A DNA stretch of 19,893 nucleotides, from the NCBI GenBank assembly GCA_045603085.1, contig JAZULL010000021.1, positions 1-19,893 of the forward strand, read 5' to 3'. Numbering within the stretch: the first letter of the stretch is position 1; each line of letters opens with the position of its first letter. A program made the translations under genes and the position numbers. Below, in pieces: positions 5,741 through 13,420 of the stretch. Origin of the DNA: SVQP01 sp045603085. GTDB taxonomy: Bacteria > Bacillota > Clostridia > Oscillospirales > CAG-272. The notes beneath the pieces were generated by a model. It searched no databases and had not been told where the DNA came from. It saw only the letters and a program-made list of their open reading frames with translations.

Positions 5741-7131
5741 CAGAATCCAACCCCCTCTGCTCTCGGTACGGTAGTTATTCCCCAAACGCCTTCAACCACG
5801 CGCAGGAATTTCCCGTCATCTGCCGCCGTAACCGTTGGCAGAGCCTTCTCTGCGGCCAAGAGCGAAATGGTGTTTCTATCCTCATCGGTGAGGACATAAT
5901 CCTCGCCGTCCTTACCATCTGCGCCCGGTAATCCCTGGATACCCTGCGGCCCTTGGATACCCTGCGCACCCGAAAGGTCGGTAAGGAAGGAAAAGCCGGA
6001 TGCGGCGCGGCGATACAGCTTAGCGTTGTCTTCGTCATCAACATTTCCCGTGTCGATCAGGACAAACGCATTCTCCGGCACGTTTGCCGCATCCGCATTC
6101 ATGGCGGAAACGCTTGCGTAGGTCTTATAGATCTTAAAGCCCTCTCCTTGTGGCCCCTGCGGTCCCTGTGGGCCTTGGATACCCTGCGGCCCCTGCTGGC
6201 CACGCCTACCGTTCTTGACGGTCATGGAATCGCCGGTGGAGAACTCCACGATGTTGTCTCCTCCGTCCTCTACGCTCTCGATGACCCGCATGATGTGCAC
6301 GCTCATGCCGTCCTGTCCGTTATACCCACGCACCGACCTTGGGGCAGGGTTCGGGAGGCCACCGTCATTTTCCCACGACAGGATGTCATTGATGTCGATC
6401 GTCGGGATGAAGGTAACGCCCCTTTTTCCGTTAATGTATACAGGATCGGGGTTCGGGAGACCACCGTCATTCGTAAAGGATAAGAAGCCATCGGATACCT
6501 TCGGGATAAAGGTCGCGCCGTCCTTGGCGGGTCCTACCGCCTTAAGCGCCTCCACATCCTTCTGCAGAGCATCTACCTTGTAGGCGTTGGTGTTGGCCTT
6601 GCTCTCGACTTCACCAATGTGCTTTGAAAGCGTAGCCGCACTATCCTTGTTATCGGAGATAGCGGTAGCAAGCTCGCCAAGCGTATCAAGCGTTTCGGGG
6701 GCCGTTCCAACAAGAGCGGCAAGGGCCGACCGGATCGTCTCATCCGCCGCCGCCTCGGTTACATATTCGTCAAGCGCGGTCCCCTCGATCCTGTTGGCGG
6801 TGATCGTTCCGGCAAACAGGTCAAGAAGCACATCACCGGTAAGGAGGCGTTCAAGGGCCAAAGCCGTGGAAAGCGCCTTTTCCACGACGGTGGCAAGGCT
6901 TACATCCTCTCCGTTAGAAGAGACCACCACCGACCCGAGGCCGAGGGCATCAATGAGGCCGTTGAGCTTGTCTGCCACGTGCAGGGGCAGGGCATCAAAC
7001 CTCTGCTTCAGACCCTCGGCGGTGAGGCCGTTCTGCCCCCAGGTGTTGCCGCGGTTCGGCGTATCCCGCAGGCCCGCGATCCCGAGGAGGGCGACCTGCT
7101 TTTTGTCTACTTTCAGCTCGTTGTTGCTCAT
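5740..7131 (-). CDS. Tail fibre with collagen-like GxQ repeats and NDGGLPNP modules (463 aa)
   Basis: The ATG at 7131 overlaps the preceding TGA (ATGA), with GGAAAGG upstream. The N-terminal 200 residues are helical (EKALSTALALERLL; AATLSKHIGEVESKANTNAY), as in the stem of a trimeric fibre. Two modules follow, each with TFIP, about 15 residues, then NDGGLPNP and a short glycine motif (residues about 205-275). A first collagen-like run (GPQGIQGPQGPQGPQGEG, near residues 311-330) precedes a small beta domain (FKIYKTYASVSAMNADAANV). A second collagen-like run follows (GAQGIQGPQGIQGLPGADG, near 387-405), and then a C-terminal KFLRVVEGVWG motif typical of fibre ends. Collagen-like Gly-x-y segments in phage fibres form triple helices. 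Its place directly after the nozzle gene suggests the shaft that attaches fibres to the short tail. Confidence 0.85.
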   Translation of the reverse strand: MSNNELKVDKKQVALLGIAGLRDTPNRGNTWGQNGLTAEGLKQRFDALPLHVADKLNGLIDALGLGSVVVSSNGEDVSLATVVEKALSTALALERLLTGDVLLDLFAGTITANRIEGTALDEYVTEAAADETIRSALAALVGTAPETLDTLGELATAISDNKDSAATLSKHIGEVESKANTNAYKVDALQKDVEALKAVGPAKDGATFIPKVSDGFLSFTNDGGLPNPDPVYINGKRGVTFIPTIDINDILSWENDGGLPNPAPRSVRGYNGQDGMSVHIMRVIESVEDGGDNIVEFSTGDSMTVKNGRRGQQGPQGIQGPQGPQGPQGEGFKIYKTYASVSAMNADAANVPENAFVLIDTGNVDDEDNAKLYRRAASGFSFLTDLSGAQGIQGPQGIQGLPGADGKDGEDYVLTDEDRNTISLLAAEKALPTVTAADDGKFLRVVEGVWGITTVPRAEGVGF

Positions 7132-9629
7132 CTCATCCGTACCTTTCCTGCAATCTTATAGTCATAGGTCGCGCTGAGGAGCCCGAAGGGGCTCATATAG
7201 CAGTAGTCGTGGAAGGCCACCTGCTTCTCCACCCAGCGCTTCTCCTTCTCTCTGACCAAGGCCGTGTTCTCGCGCATCGTGTTGAAGGTGAAGCCCAAGA
7301 AGCTTATACGGTTCAGGTCCACACGCCCGACCACGATGCGGTCTACGTCCTCCCATTCGATCTCGTTGGTGCGGACGGATACCGATATCCCCGTCTCGGG
7401 GAAGGCCTTGCACTTGACCACAAACGACCCGCTCACCGTGCTCTTCGTGGCGTTCTCCACCCCGCAGGTGTCACTGCAGAGGCAACAGTACGACTCATAC
7501 CCGCGCCCGTTGTGCATGTAGGCATCCTGCGAGATGAACCCGCGCTCGTCCCGCATATCGGTGTTCATCATACACACCGTGCCGTCCGCACAGCCGAAGA
7601 GGAGCATCCCGTCGACCGCGAGGAGCGCCGTAGCCTCCTTGAAGTCGCCGCCCGTCTGCTCTCCGTCAGACTCGACGATATAGGCGTACTCGCCCTCGAT
7701 GACATAGCCGACCGTATTTTCCCCCTCGCCCTCGGTCCGAACCTCGGCATCGTCCGGCACGTAGTTGCGCTCATAGAGCCCCGAGGGCTTGTGCCCAACC
7801 TGCTTGCCGCCGATCGTTTCAAGGGTACTCCCCGTGACATAGTGGTAGCGGTTTTCCTGCCCCTCGTAGACCCCGATATCGTCAAGGTAATACCATTCGT
7901 ACTGCGCCGATCCCGATACCTCCGAGATCTGCCGAGAGTCGGCAAGGTACATCTTGCCGCCCGGCACAAGGATGCAGAGGTAGCCGTCCCACTCGGCGTA
8001 TACGGCCCGTCTTAGATCCTCGTTGCAGAGGCGGGCATCGACCAGGGAGGAGCGGTGCGTGACCGTGCGCTCCAGGTTGACCTGGCTTTTTCCAATGGCC
8101 TCCAGGCCCTTGGGGCTAAGGAAGACCGGGTCATCCAAGAAGTTACAGGCCATCCCGAGGCATCCCACCCCGGGCACGCCGTTCTCGCGCGGGTAGATCC
8201 TCGGCTGGAGGTCGGCTGTGACCTTGTCCTGCGATGGGTTATCCTGCGCGTAGTGGTAGTAGATGGCCGCACCCTGCGCCACGTCATCCTTGAGGACGAT
8301 GAGCTGTGTCGGGGTGGTGATCATCGCGGTGATGGGCGTTTTTCCCGTGCCGTCGTTCAAGTAGTTGTAGCACCCGATATAGAAGGGGTTGTTGTACCCC
8401 GTGAGATCTCGCTGGGAGTAGAAGACCGAGTTAGGAAGCCGAGGGTTTCCGGACAAGAATACCCTGCCGTCAAACTCGGTGATCAGCGTGCATCCGTTGA
8501 TGGCCTCCTTCGCGCTGTACCCTGCCGGGAAATCGGGGTTGCCGGAGAGCAGGTCGCGCATATCGCCTACCGTTTGGAAGGAAGATGGGGCAGACGTCGC
8601 ACCGATGCAAACTTCAACGATCCCTTCCGTTGATTGGAGGAAAACCTGCGTAATATTTTCTATCGTGTATGTGGTGGTATCAATCGTACAGACGAAATCA
8701 TAGTCCTTTCCATGAAACCGATACCCGGTCTTGTATGGTATCAGAAGCCCAAAGAAATGCTTTGTGACTGCCCCGCCTGCCGCCGCTTCTGTATCCCAAA
8801 GGAAAAGGCCTTCCTCATGAGCTTCGTAATCCTCATATCGTCCTACGCCCAAAGGAGTAATGTGCCAATCAAAGTCACGTCCAATCGGCCCTAACTCGTC
8901 GCGGCTAAGTTCTTTCCACTCGCCGTTCTCATAGACATTGAGGACCTCTATCCCTTCATCAGGCAATTGCGACTTGAACGGAAGCAATTTGGTAACAGCG
9001 CCTTCATCGTTGGTCACCTGTACTCCTCCGCGTATGATTGCACTTTGCCCATTGTCCTCATAGTAAACAAGCCCTGCGGTACGTTCATGTATTGTGTAGT
9101 ACGAACCGCCGTCCTCATAACTTGGCTTTGTGTACTTCTCTAAAAAAGCATCGGTAAGGATGTTCTTCTGCTCGTATGCCACACCGTCAAGGTAGGTGGT
9201 AGGGACATAGGCACCAGTAGAATGTTTGAGAATTCTATCCCCATCTACGCAAATGTATTCCTTTCCGTCCACGATGTACAGCCTATCGTGAAACAAAACG
9301 GATTGCGATGCGTTTTCTCCCATTTTCGTGTACAGCGCGGTTGCCTCATCACCTTCAACAAACGGGAATGGGCAGGCCCAAAGAGAAGTACCCGCGTGCA
9401 CAAGAAGGTTTCCTGCTTCTTTGTCCTTCGTCAGATAGTGCATAGAGCGCACCTCTCCTTCAACGCCGAACAATGCACGAAAGCCGGGCGCAGTCTCAAC
9501 GGCTGCGCCCTGCTCGGAGTGGTAGTCTCTCCACATATTCACAAGGTCGTTAAACCTTGTCGGGGCGCATTCCGCCCGCGCGGAGGAGAAATCCACCCCG
9601 CGAAAATCCTTATACTGCCGCGTATACAT
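7128..9629 (-). CDS. Tail nozzle/hub-like protein of a short-tailed phage (833 aa)
   Basis: The start is the ATG at 9629, which shares its first base with the TGA of the preceding gene (TGATG) and lies eight bases after AAAGGGG. A GTG at 9638 in the same frame would add three residues (MGV) but sits too close to the site. The protein opens with YKDFRGVDFSS, then APTRFNDLVNMWRDYHSEQG and ETAPGFRALFG. This 'F.GvD.s......a....NmyrD..g.....pGfR' opening is the hallmark of tail-nozzle/stabilisation proteins that build a beta-propeller at the tail tip (T7 gp12 and P22 gp10-type roles). The rest is beta-rich with many aromatic strands (DGRVFLSGNPRLPNSVFYSQ; DGYLCILVPGG; DGMLLFGCADGTV), in line with propeller blades. 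Length also fits. It follows the connector gene directly, as in podophages. Confidence 0.78.
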   Translation of the reverse strand: MYTRQYKDFRGVDFSSARAECAPTRFNDLVNMWRDYHSEQGAAVETAPGFRALFGVEGEVRSMHYLTKDKEAGNLLVHAGTSLWACPFPFVEGDEATALYTKMGENASQSVLFHDRLYIVDGKEYICVDGDRILKHSTGAYVPTTYLDGVAYEQKNILTDAFLEKYTKPSYEDGGSYYTIHERTAGLVYYEDNGQSAIIRGGVQVTNDEGAVTKLLPFKSQLPDEGIEVLNVYENGEWKELSRDELGPIGRDFDWHITPLGVGRYEDYEAHEEGLFLWDTEAAAGGAVTKHFFGLLIPYKTGYRFHGKDYDFVCTIDTTTYTIENITQVFLQSTEGIVEVCIGATSAPSSFQTVGDMRDLLSGNPDFPAGYSAKEAINGCTLITEFDGRVFLSGNPRLPNSVFYSQRDLTGYNNPFYIGCYNYLNDGTGKTPITAMITTPTQLIVLKDDVAQGAAIYYHYAQDNPSQDKVTADLQPRIYPRENGVPGVGCLGMACNFLDDPVFLSPKGLEAIGKSQVNLERTVTHRSSLVDARLCNEDLRRAVYAEWDGYLCILVPGGKMYLADSRQISEVSGSAQYEWYYLDDIGVYEGQENRYHYVTGSTLETIGGKQVGHKPSGLYERNYVPDDAEVRTEGEGENTVGYVIEGEYAYIVESDGEQTGGDFKEATALLAVDGMLLFGCADGTVCMMNTDMRDERGFISQDAYMHNGRGYESYCCLCSDTCGVENATKSTVSGSFVVKCKAFPETGISVSVRTNEIEWEDVDRIVVGRVDLNRISFLGFTFNTMRENTALVREKEKRWVEKQVAFHDYCYMSPFGLLSATYDYKIAGKVRMR

Positions 9630-10600
9630 CACGCCCACCCCTTTCTGTCAATGACACGCACCGTCCGCTCCACCGGCCGGATGTGCTGTGCGGCGCGGGC
9701 ATACCTTGCCTCATAGGCCGCCGCCTTCTCGGGCTCGTCATCCATCCACAGGTAGGATGCCACAAGGAGAGGTAGAAGCTCGGCAAGGTCCTCGTCAAGC
9801 TCGATCACGGTCGAGTCCTCGCCAAGGAGGTCGGTATCACCCTCGGCATTGAAGGTGACCCTCTCGGGATAGACCTCGCAGCTCACCTCATACGTGCCCC
9901 GCTCCCCCTTGGGAATGCGGAGCTTATAACCGCCGACAAGCGACACCTCGCCGCCCCCAAGGTCAACACCGTCACGCATAATGGGAAAGGAAACGGCGGA
10001 GAAGCGATCCAGCATCGCGCGCAGGTCGTACTCCACGACATCCCCGCTCGGGATCACCGGGACATAGGGCACATCGAAAAAGTATACGTTTCGGACATAG
10101 CAGGCGGTGCCCGCGTCGTCCACAACGTCAAGGCGGATCTTCCCGCCCCACTGCTCTTTTTCCTCTTGCGTAAGCTCCGGGTCGTTCTGAATGGCGTTAA
10201 GGTCTTCCGGGGTCTGCACAGCCTTATACCTGCGCCACCCTTCGGAAGGGCCTCTTCCGGTATACAGAGACTGCCCGTATCCGTTGCGGGCCTCCTCATC
10301 ACTTACAAGGCGTGCCCCCTTCACCGTGATCGCCGCATTGCCGCTCACCTCAAAAGAGAGGGAGCGCGCCACGGCGGTATAGCGAAGGGGATCGCCGGGC
10401 TTGCAGATGGCCACATCCCGGAAAGCGGCCACCTCGCCGATGGGCTCATGCACGATCGTCACCGTTTCCGTGCGAGGCCGCAGGCGGTTGACCTCCTTCA
10501 CAGCGAGGTTCAGCGCCGTATAAAACAGGCTGTCGTTCCCCGCAAGATCCCGGCTGTAGCCGTACCCGACCACAGCCTCCTTCACTTCATTTACCGTCAT
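9629..10600 (-). CDS. Head-tail connector/adaptor-like protein (323 aa)
   Basis: The ATG at 10600 has AAAGGAG seven bases upstream, 19 bases after the capsid gene stop. The first 40 residues form a helix typical of adaptor proteins (MTVNEVKEAVVGYGYSRDL ... LFYTALNLAVKEVNRLRP). Residues 50-250 are beta-rich (GEVSLVGGYKLRIPKGERGT; YEVSCEVYPERVTFNA) and include a central loop full of charges. The C-terminal part is helical with an acidic patch (DEDLAELLPLLVASYLWMDD) and ends EARYARAAQHIR. This helix-beta-helix plan, with a tyrosine/alanine-rich 'LPLLVASYLWMDDEPEKAAAY' style end, is usual for the protein that bridges portal and tail nozzle in short-tailed phages. The position between capsid and nozzle genes agrees. 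The exact family was not pinned down. Confidence 0.7.
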   Translation of the reverse strand: MTVNEVKEAVVGYGYSRDLAGNDSLFYTALNLAVKEVNRLRPRTETVTIVHEPIGEVAAFRDVAICKPGDPLRYTAVARSLSFEVSGNAAITVKGARLVSDEEARNGYGQSLYTGRGPSEGWRRYKAVQTPEDLNAIQNDPELTQEEKEQWGGKIRLDVVDDAGTACYVRNVYFFDVPYVPVIPSGDVVEYDLRAMLDRFSAVSFPIMRDGVDLGGGEVSLVGGYKLRIPKGERGTYEVSCEVYPERVTFNAEGDTDLLGEDSTVIELDEDLAELLPLLVASYLWMDDEPEKAAAYEARYARAAQHIRPVERTVRVIDRKGWA

Positions 10601-10619
10601 AACGCGCTCCTTTGGTTAA

Positions 10620-11639
10620 TTACAGTGCAGTACCGCCGGTAGTGGTGGCAAGCAGGATGTGCTTGTAGGTGCCGAAGCCGACACCGAAGCGGCAACGACC
10701 CGTCCACACGTAGTTACCGGTGTGCTGGTCCTCCCAGTTGCGCACAGTCAGCGGTACACGGTTGAAGAACATGTTGCCGCCAAGGTTCTTGTTGGCCTCG
10801 CTGGACATGATCATCACGCTGTCTGCGGAGGCCTGCCAATCGGGAAGCACCACGATGTTCCAGTTGCTGTACTGGATGTTGATGTCGTTGTAGCCGTTGC
10901 CAAGCGCACCCTCAGAGCCGCAAACCTTCTTTGCGATTCTCTCGGCGGCGGGGCGGTTACCGGGCAGGATGATGGTATCGGCGGTGTAGCCAAGCACCTC
11001 GCCGTTCTCGTCCTTCATATTGCGGAGCTTGTTGGCAAGCTCGCCAAGGGCTTCCTCAAATGCCGCAGTATCCGTAAAGAGGCCAGCATCCGAGAAGTAG
11101 TTGGACTGCGTGCCGTGCTTCTTGCCCGCGCCCCAATCGTGGTTGGTGGCAAACAGCGCCTTGTTGTCGGGGGCAGTAAGGTCGAGGGTCGCCTTAGCAA
11201 AGGTGCCCTTGGTAGAGGTGCCGTTGGCCAGCGCGTACTCGCAGATCTTGTGCATGGTCTTGTAGTAGGCGCGGGTGAAATTCTCGGCGCGGCGCCGGGC
11301 ATCGGCGGCCACACCGTAGTTGGCATCCTCCATCATCTTGGCGGTGATGGTGAACTCCTTCATAAACTGGATGTGCTCGATGAACTTCTTGTAGGTCTCG
11401 TCGATCGAGTCGTTTTCAGCGCCGGCGCCCTCCTCGGTGGCGGCAAACACGTCGAACTCGTTCTGCCCGACTATGGTCTCGCCAAAGCGGCGGGATTTCT
11501 CCACGTTGAAGAGCCAGTCACGGGGGCCGCCCTTCTTGGTGAGGTTGTCGGATTCGTGCTCGATGACCATCCGGATGGGGGTCTCAAGCTTACCGATGGC
11601 GGCGTTATGAGTCACGCCGGAAGAATAGATAATAGACAT
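10620..11639 (-). CDS. Major capsid protein, HK97-fold type (339 aa)
   Basis: The ATG at 11639 has AAAGGAGT six bases upstream. Features of an HK97-fold shell protein: an N-terminal arm that may insert in the shell (residues 1-60, GVTHNAAIGKLETPIRMV), a long spine helix (near residues 105-140, ADARRRAENFTRAYYKTMHK), a 'LFATNHDWGAGK' turn, a peripheral-domain helix (FEEALGELANKLRNMKDENG), the segment TADTIILPGNRPAAERIAKK, and a C-terminal axial domain rich in beta strands (SNWNIVVLPDW; VPLTVRNWEDQHTGNYVW). Of all genes here its product is expected to be the most abundant. The order scaffold, small surface protein, capsid, connector is standard. It is not cut by a visible prohead protease gene in this window; a protease could lie off the right edge. 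Confidence 0.83.
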   Translation of the reverse strand: MSIIYSSGVTHNAAIGKLETPIRMVIEHESDNLTKKGGPRDWLFNVEKSRRFGETIVGQNEFDVFAATEEGAGAENDSIDETYKKFIEHIQFMKEFTITAKMMEDANYGVAADARRRAENFTRAYYKTMHKICEYALANGTSTKGTFAKATLDLTAPDNKALFATNHDWGAGKKHGTQSNYFSDAGLFTDTAAFEEALGELANKLRNMKDENGEVLGYTADTIILPGNRPAAERIAKKVCGSEGALGNGYNDINIQYSNWNIVVLPDWQASADSVMIMSSEANKNLGGNMFFNRVPLTVRNWEDQHTGNYVWTGRCRFGVGFGTYKHILLATTTGGTAL

Positions 11640-11654
11640 TTTTTACTCCTTTCT

Positions 11655-12029
11655 TTAGGCGAGGCGCACAAGCGCGTAATCGGTGCCGGCCTCAATGACG
11701 CAAGCGCCAAAGCCGTTCGATGCGGCCGTAGTGCCTACGCCGGTAGCGGTGACCTGGTACTGGTTGCCGACCTTGGCGCCCGAAACGGCGGGCACCTCAA
11801 AGATCATGTCACGGGTGACGAGAAGAACGGGGACGGAGGTCGCACCCGCGGGCGCGGGGGCGGCGGTCACGTACTCCACGGTCACGTCGCCGGTGGCGGC
11901 GGAGCAGGCACCGTTGGCAATGGCAACGGGGGTCCCCTCTGCGATCGCGGCAGCGAGGGCAGACACCTGCATCACAAGCGGCTCGGACACGTTGATCCGA
12001 CCGTTGAGAATCTTAACAAGTCTGAACAT
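11655..12029 (-). CDS. Small capsid decoration-like protein (124 aa)
   Basis: The ATG at 12029 has AGAAAGGATAA upstream, overlapping the end of the scaffold gene. The protein is Ala/Val/Gly/Thr-rich and almost all beta strand: residues 14-40 (SEPLVMQVSALAAAIAEG, then TPVAIANGACSAATGDVTVE), an Ala/Pro-rich turn (VTAAPAPAGATSVPVL), and a second sheet (GNQYQVTATGVGTTAASNGF) ending DYALVRLA. The size, lack of charge and position between scaffold and major capsid genes fit a head-decoration or cement protein that binds the mature shell. No membrane segment or catalytic motif is seen. The alternative is a minor head completion protein. Confidence 0.68.
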   Translation of the reverse strand: MFRLVKILNGRINVSEPLVMQVSALAAAIAEGTPVAIANGACSAATGDVTVEYVTAAPAPAGATSVPVLLVTRDMIFEVPAVSGAKVGNQYQVTATGVGTTAASNGFGACVIEAGTDYALVRLA

Positions 12030-12035
12030 TTTGTG

Positions 12036-12845
12036 TTATCCTTTCTTTACTTTTCTGTAGAGTGCGACAATCTCCTTGTCGCTCTTGTCCGGGAACATCT
12101 CCCGGTAGCCTTCGATCTCTGCGCGGGATAGGGTGATAGACGTGTCTTTTGCCCCGCGCGGGACACTTGACACCAGGTGAGCCTTTGAGTCGCGTGTTCC
12201 CTGCTTCACGGCGGCGGCGATGTCGGCGGCGACCTCCTCGGGGTGGGATGCACGGAAGGCATCCACAGGCGGCACGCCACGGTCGCAAAGGTCGGCAAAC
12301 TTCGCAAAATGAGGGAATTCATCCACGCTCCCATATTTCAGAGACGGGATGCAGGCCTTGATCGCCTCAAGGTCGGCCTTCTTCTGCGCATCAAGCCTTG
12401 CGGTTCTGTCCGCCTCGGCCTGCCGTTCCTTTTCCATCTTCGCACGATATTCCTCAACGCTCGTACCTTCCGCTTCTGCGGATACCTTCTCAAGGTCCGC
12501 AAGCGAATCCTCGCCGTCATAGCCAAGGCTACGGAGGGCTTCACGGGTGCGGCGCTTGTATTCCTCGAACTCCGCGCGAATCCGTGCGGCCTCGTCCTCC
12601 TTTTCGGCGGCGGGCTCTGCGGCGGGGGTTTTTTCCTCTGCCGCTGGGGTGGTGTCCCCTTCTTCCTCGGCATCATCCTCTATCACGATGTTGCCGTCTT
12701 CGTCGTACTCCAGGTCGAACTCCTCTGCCTCATCATTAAGGTCCTCGGACTCGTCGATGTCGGCAGTATAGTCATACTCCTCGGTGGTCTCTTCCACGGG
12801 GGATTCCTCGGAGGTCTCGACCTCGGTCTTGACTTCTTCTTCCAT
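12036..12845 (-). CDS. Capsid scaffolding protein (269 aa)
   Basis: The ATG at 12845 has AAGGAG eight bases upstream. Residues 1-90 are extremely acidic and low in complexity (EESPVEETTEEYDYTADIDE; then Glu/Asp runs and PAAEEKTPAAEPAAEKE). Residues 95-190 are a charged coiled coil (RIRAEFEEYKRRTREALRSL; YRAKMEKERQAEADRTARLD). The C-terminal 30 residues, LSRAEIEGYREMFPDKSDKE followed by IVALYRKVKKG, are the small basic helix-turn-helix seen at the end of many phage scaffolds, where it contacts the inner face of the capsid protein. The lack of a catalytic motif argues against a protease-scaffold fusion. The place upstream of the major capsid gene agrees. This is a confident functional call from composition, C-terminal signature and order. 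Confidence 0.8.
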   Translation of the reverse strand: MEEEVKTEVETSEESPVEETTEEYDYTADIDESEDLNDEAEEFDLEYDEDGNIVIEDDAEEEGDTTPAAEEKTPAAEPAAEKEDEAARIRAEFEEYKRRTREALRSLGYDGEDSLADLEKVSAEAEGTSVEEYRAKMEKERQAEADRTARLDAQKKADLEAIKACIPSLKYGSVDEFPHFAKFADLCDRGVPPVDAFRASHPEEVAADIAAAVKQGTRDSKAHLVSSVPRGAKDTSITLSRAEIEGYREMFPDKSDKEIVALYRKVKKG

Positions 12846-12863
12846 GGGATAGCTCCTTTTTAA

Positions 12864-12986
12864 TTATTTCTTGCCGGCTCTGAGGTCTTTTTCGCCCTTG
12901 GTGACGGTGGCTCTCGGCTCGCCCTTCGTCACGGGCTTCGGGGACTTGATAAAGCCGCCCTTATTGGTGGCGTACCCGTTTTTCAT
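12864..12986 (-). CDS. Small basic protein with TKGE repeats (40 aa)
   Basis: The chosen start is the ATG at 12986, with GGAGGAG eight bases upstream; an in-frame start at 13064 would run through the terminator at 13016-13061. The product is strongly basic and has no hydrophobic core: a Gly/Lys-rich start (MKNGYATNKGGFIKSPKP), two TKGE units (VTKGEPRATVTKGEKD) and a LRAGKK tail. Such disordered basic mini-proteins often bind nucleic acid or capsid interior. It is the first gene after the terminator and 19 bases ahead of the scaffold gene, so it probably belongs to the capsid operon. Function unknown. Confidence 0.62.
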   Translation of the reverse strand: MKNGYATNKGGFIKSPKPVTKGEPRATVTKGEKDLRAGKK

Positions 12987-13015
12987 TGCGCCCTCTCCTC
13001 CTTTTTCCGTATTTG

Positions 13016-13061
13016 CAAGAGAAAAAGAGCCACGCTTGCAGATCTCTGCAAATGTGGCTCT
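13016..13061 (-). terminator. Rho-independent terminator after the zinc-ribbon gene
   Basis: On the minus strand AGAGCCAC (13061-13054) pairs with GTGGCTCT (13033-13026), with an inner stem TTGCAGA/TCTGCAA, followed by TTTTTCTC. It separates the zinc-ribbon gene from the 40-residue protein and capsid genes, so the capsid genes need readthrough, antitermination or another promoter. No other promoter is evident between the hairpin and 12986. Confidence 0.82.
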
Positions 13062-13086
13062 CACCTCTATGGGTATCGGCTCTCTT
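13056..13086 (-). repeat. 31-base repeated leader element, copy B
   Basis: 26 of 31 positions match 2940-2970. It begins two bases after the TAG of the zinc-ribbon gene, and its last GAGAGCC forms the upstream arm of the terminator at 13016-13061, exactly as in copy A. The terminator loops of the two copies differ, so the conserved part is the element itself and the outer arms. Confidence 0.75.
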
Positions 13087-13088
13087 AC

Positions 13089-13259
13089 CTATGTAGTTTT
13101 GATGTGCCACAGCGCGCGGCACCGCTTACACGTGAACGTAAGCCCGTCCACAAGGCTGTCTCGTAAAAGCCCCACGCCGCGCACCTTCTCCCTGCAGGCA
13201 GGGCACTCAAGGCGCGTGATATCCTTTGAGGGCTTGGCGGGAGTGATCGTTAAAGCCAT
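13089..13259 (-). CDS. Zinc-ribbon mini-protein, Cys-rich KTR/Com-like (56 aa)
   Basis: The start is the ATG at 13259 with AGAGAGGTG seven bases upstream and the promoter at 13281-13319 just before it, giving a leader of only about 15 bases. A longer in-frame start at 13541 would have to read through a hairpin terminator and promoter elements and is rejected. Two CxxC pairs (CPAC at 19-22, CKRC at 44-47) are set 21 residues apart and flanked by KVRG...LLRDS...GLTFT, then WHIK. This closely follows the Cys-rich KTR family (CPxCxxKTR...DTxLxxFPLYCPKC) and the Mu Com zinc-finger type. Mu Com binds mRNA and regulates translation. A regulatory nucleic-acid-binding role here is inference from that similarity and from its place as the sole gene between a promoter and a terminator. 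Confidence 0.75.
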   Translation of the reverse strand: MALTITPAKPSKDITRLECPACREKVRGVGLLRDSLVDGLTFTCKRCRALWHIKTT

Positions 13260-13280
13260 ATAAAACACCTCTCTGTATGC

Positions 13281-13319
13281 ATTATAACACACATTTAGCC
13301 CCGAATTGCCTTTGTTTAT
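13281..13319 (-). promoter_or_regulatory. Phage promoter, copy B (17-base upstream element plus extended -10)
   Basis: On the minus strand the -10 is TGT-TATAAT (hexamer 13286-13281), preceded by exactly 16 bases and the 17-base element ATAAACAAAGGCAATTC (13319-13303), identical to copy A at 3017-3001. No consensus -35 is present. It drives the zinc-ribbon gene, with transcription expected to start near 13274. Confidence 0.75.
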
Positions 13320-13338
13320 ACGCGATTTTTGCTTTTTC

Positions 13339-13367
13339 TTGACATTATGCCTGCCTTGTGCTATAAT
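13339..13367 (+). promoter_or_regulatory. Perfect sigma-A promoter on the plus strand
   Basis: TTGACA (13339-13344), a 17-base spacer, then TATAAT (13362-13367) with a TG extension (TGCTATAAT). It points against every protein gene in the window. Expected start of transcription is near 13374. The consensus match is complete, so this should be a strong constitutive promoter. Confidence 0.85.
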
Positions 13368-13393
13368 ACGCATAGCCCTCACGGGCTCGGAGA

Positions 13394-13420
13394 GTTGTAG
13401 TTGTAATTGTAGTTGTAGTT
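13394..13420 (+). repeat. Tandem GTTGTA hexamers
   Basis: Four hexamers in a row (GTTGTA, GTTGTA, ATTGTA, GTTGTA) followed by GTT. The last hexamer is also the first six bases of the CRISPR-repeat-like 36-mer. A short slippage-prone repeat within the predicted plus-strand RNA. Confidence 0.85.

Noticed and set aside
4136..5785. A 549-residue version of the xGYx fibre starting at 5785
   Set aside because: The 15 added residues lie inside the preceding fibre gene; the ATG at 5740 forms a TGATG overlap and restores the usual N-terminal fibre signature.
3120..7131. Diversity-generating retroelement acting on the fibre genes
   Set aside because: No reverse transcriptase gene and no template/variable repeat pair with adenine-biased differences can be seen in the window.
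7128..9638. GTG at 9638 as start of the nozzle protein
   Set aside because: It lies almost inside the ribosome binding site AAAGGGG; the ATG at 9629, which overlaps the upstream TGA, has proper spacing.
10659..12131. Plus-strand frame of 490 codons across the capsid genes
   Set aside because: It is the reverse-strand shadow of GC-biased codons in the capsid and decoration genes, with no ribosome binding site and a Gly/Val/His/Leu-rich, low-complexity product. Other plus-strand frames, such as 13929-15587 and 16008-17600, are shadows of the polyvalent gene in the same way.
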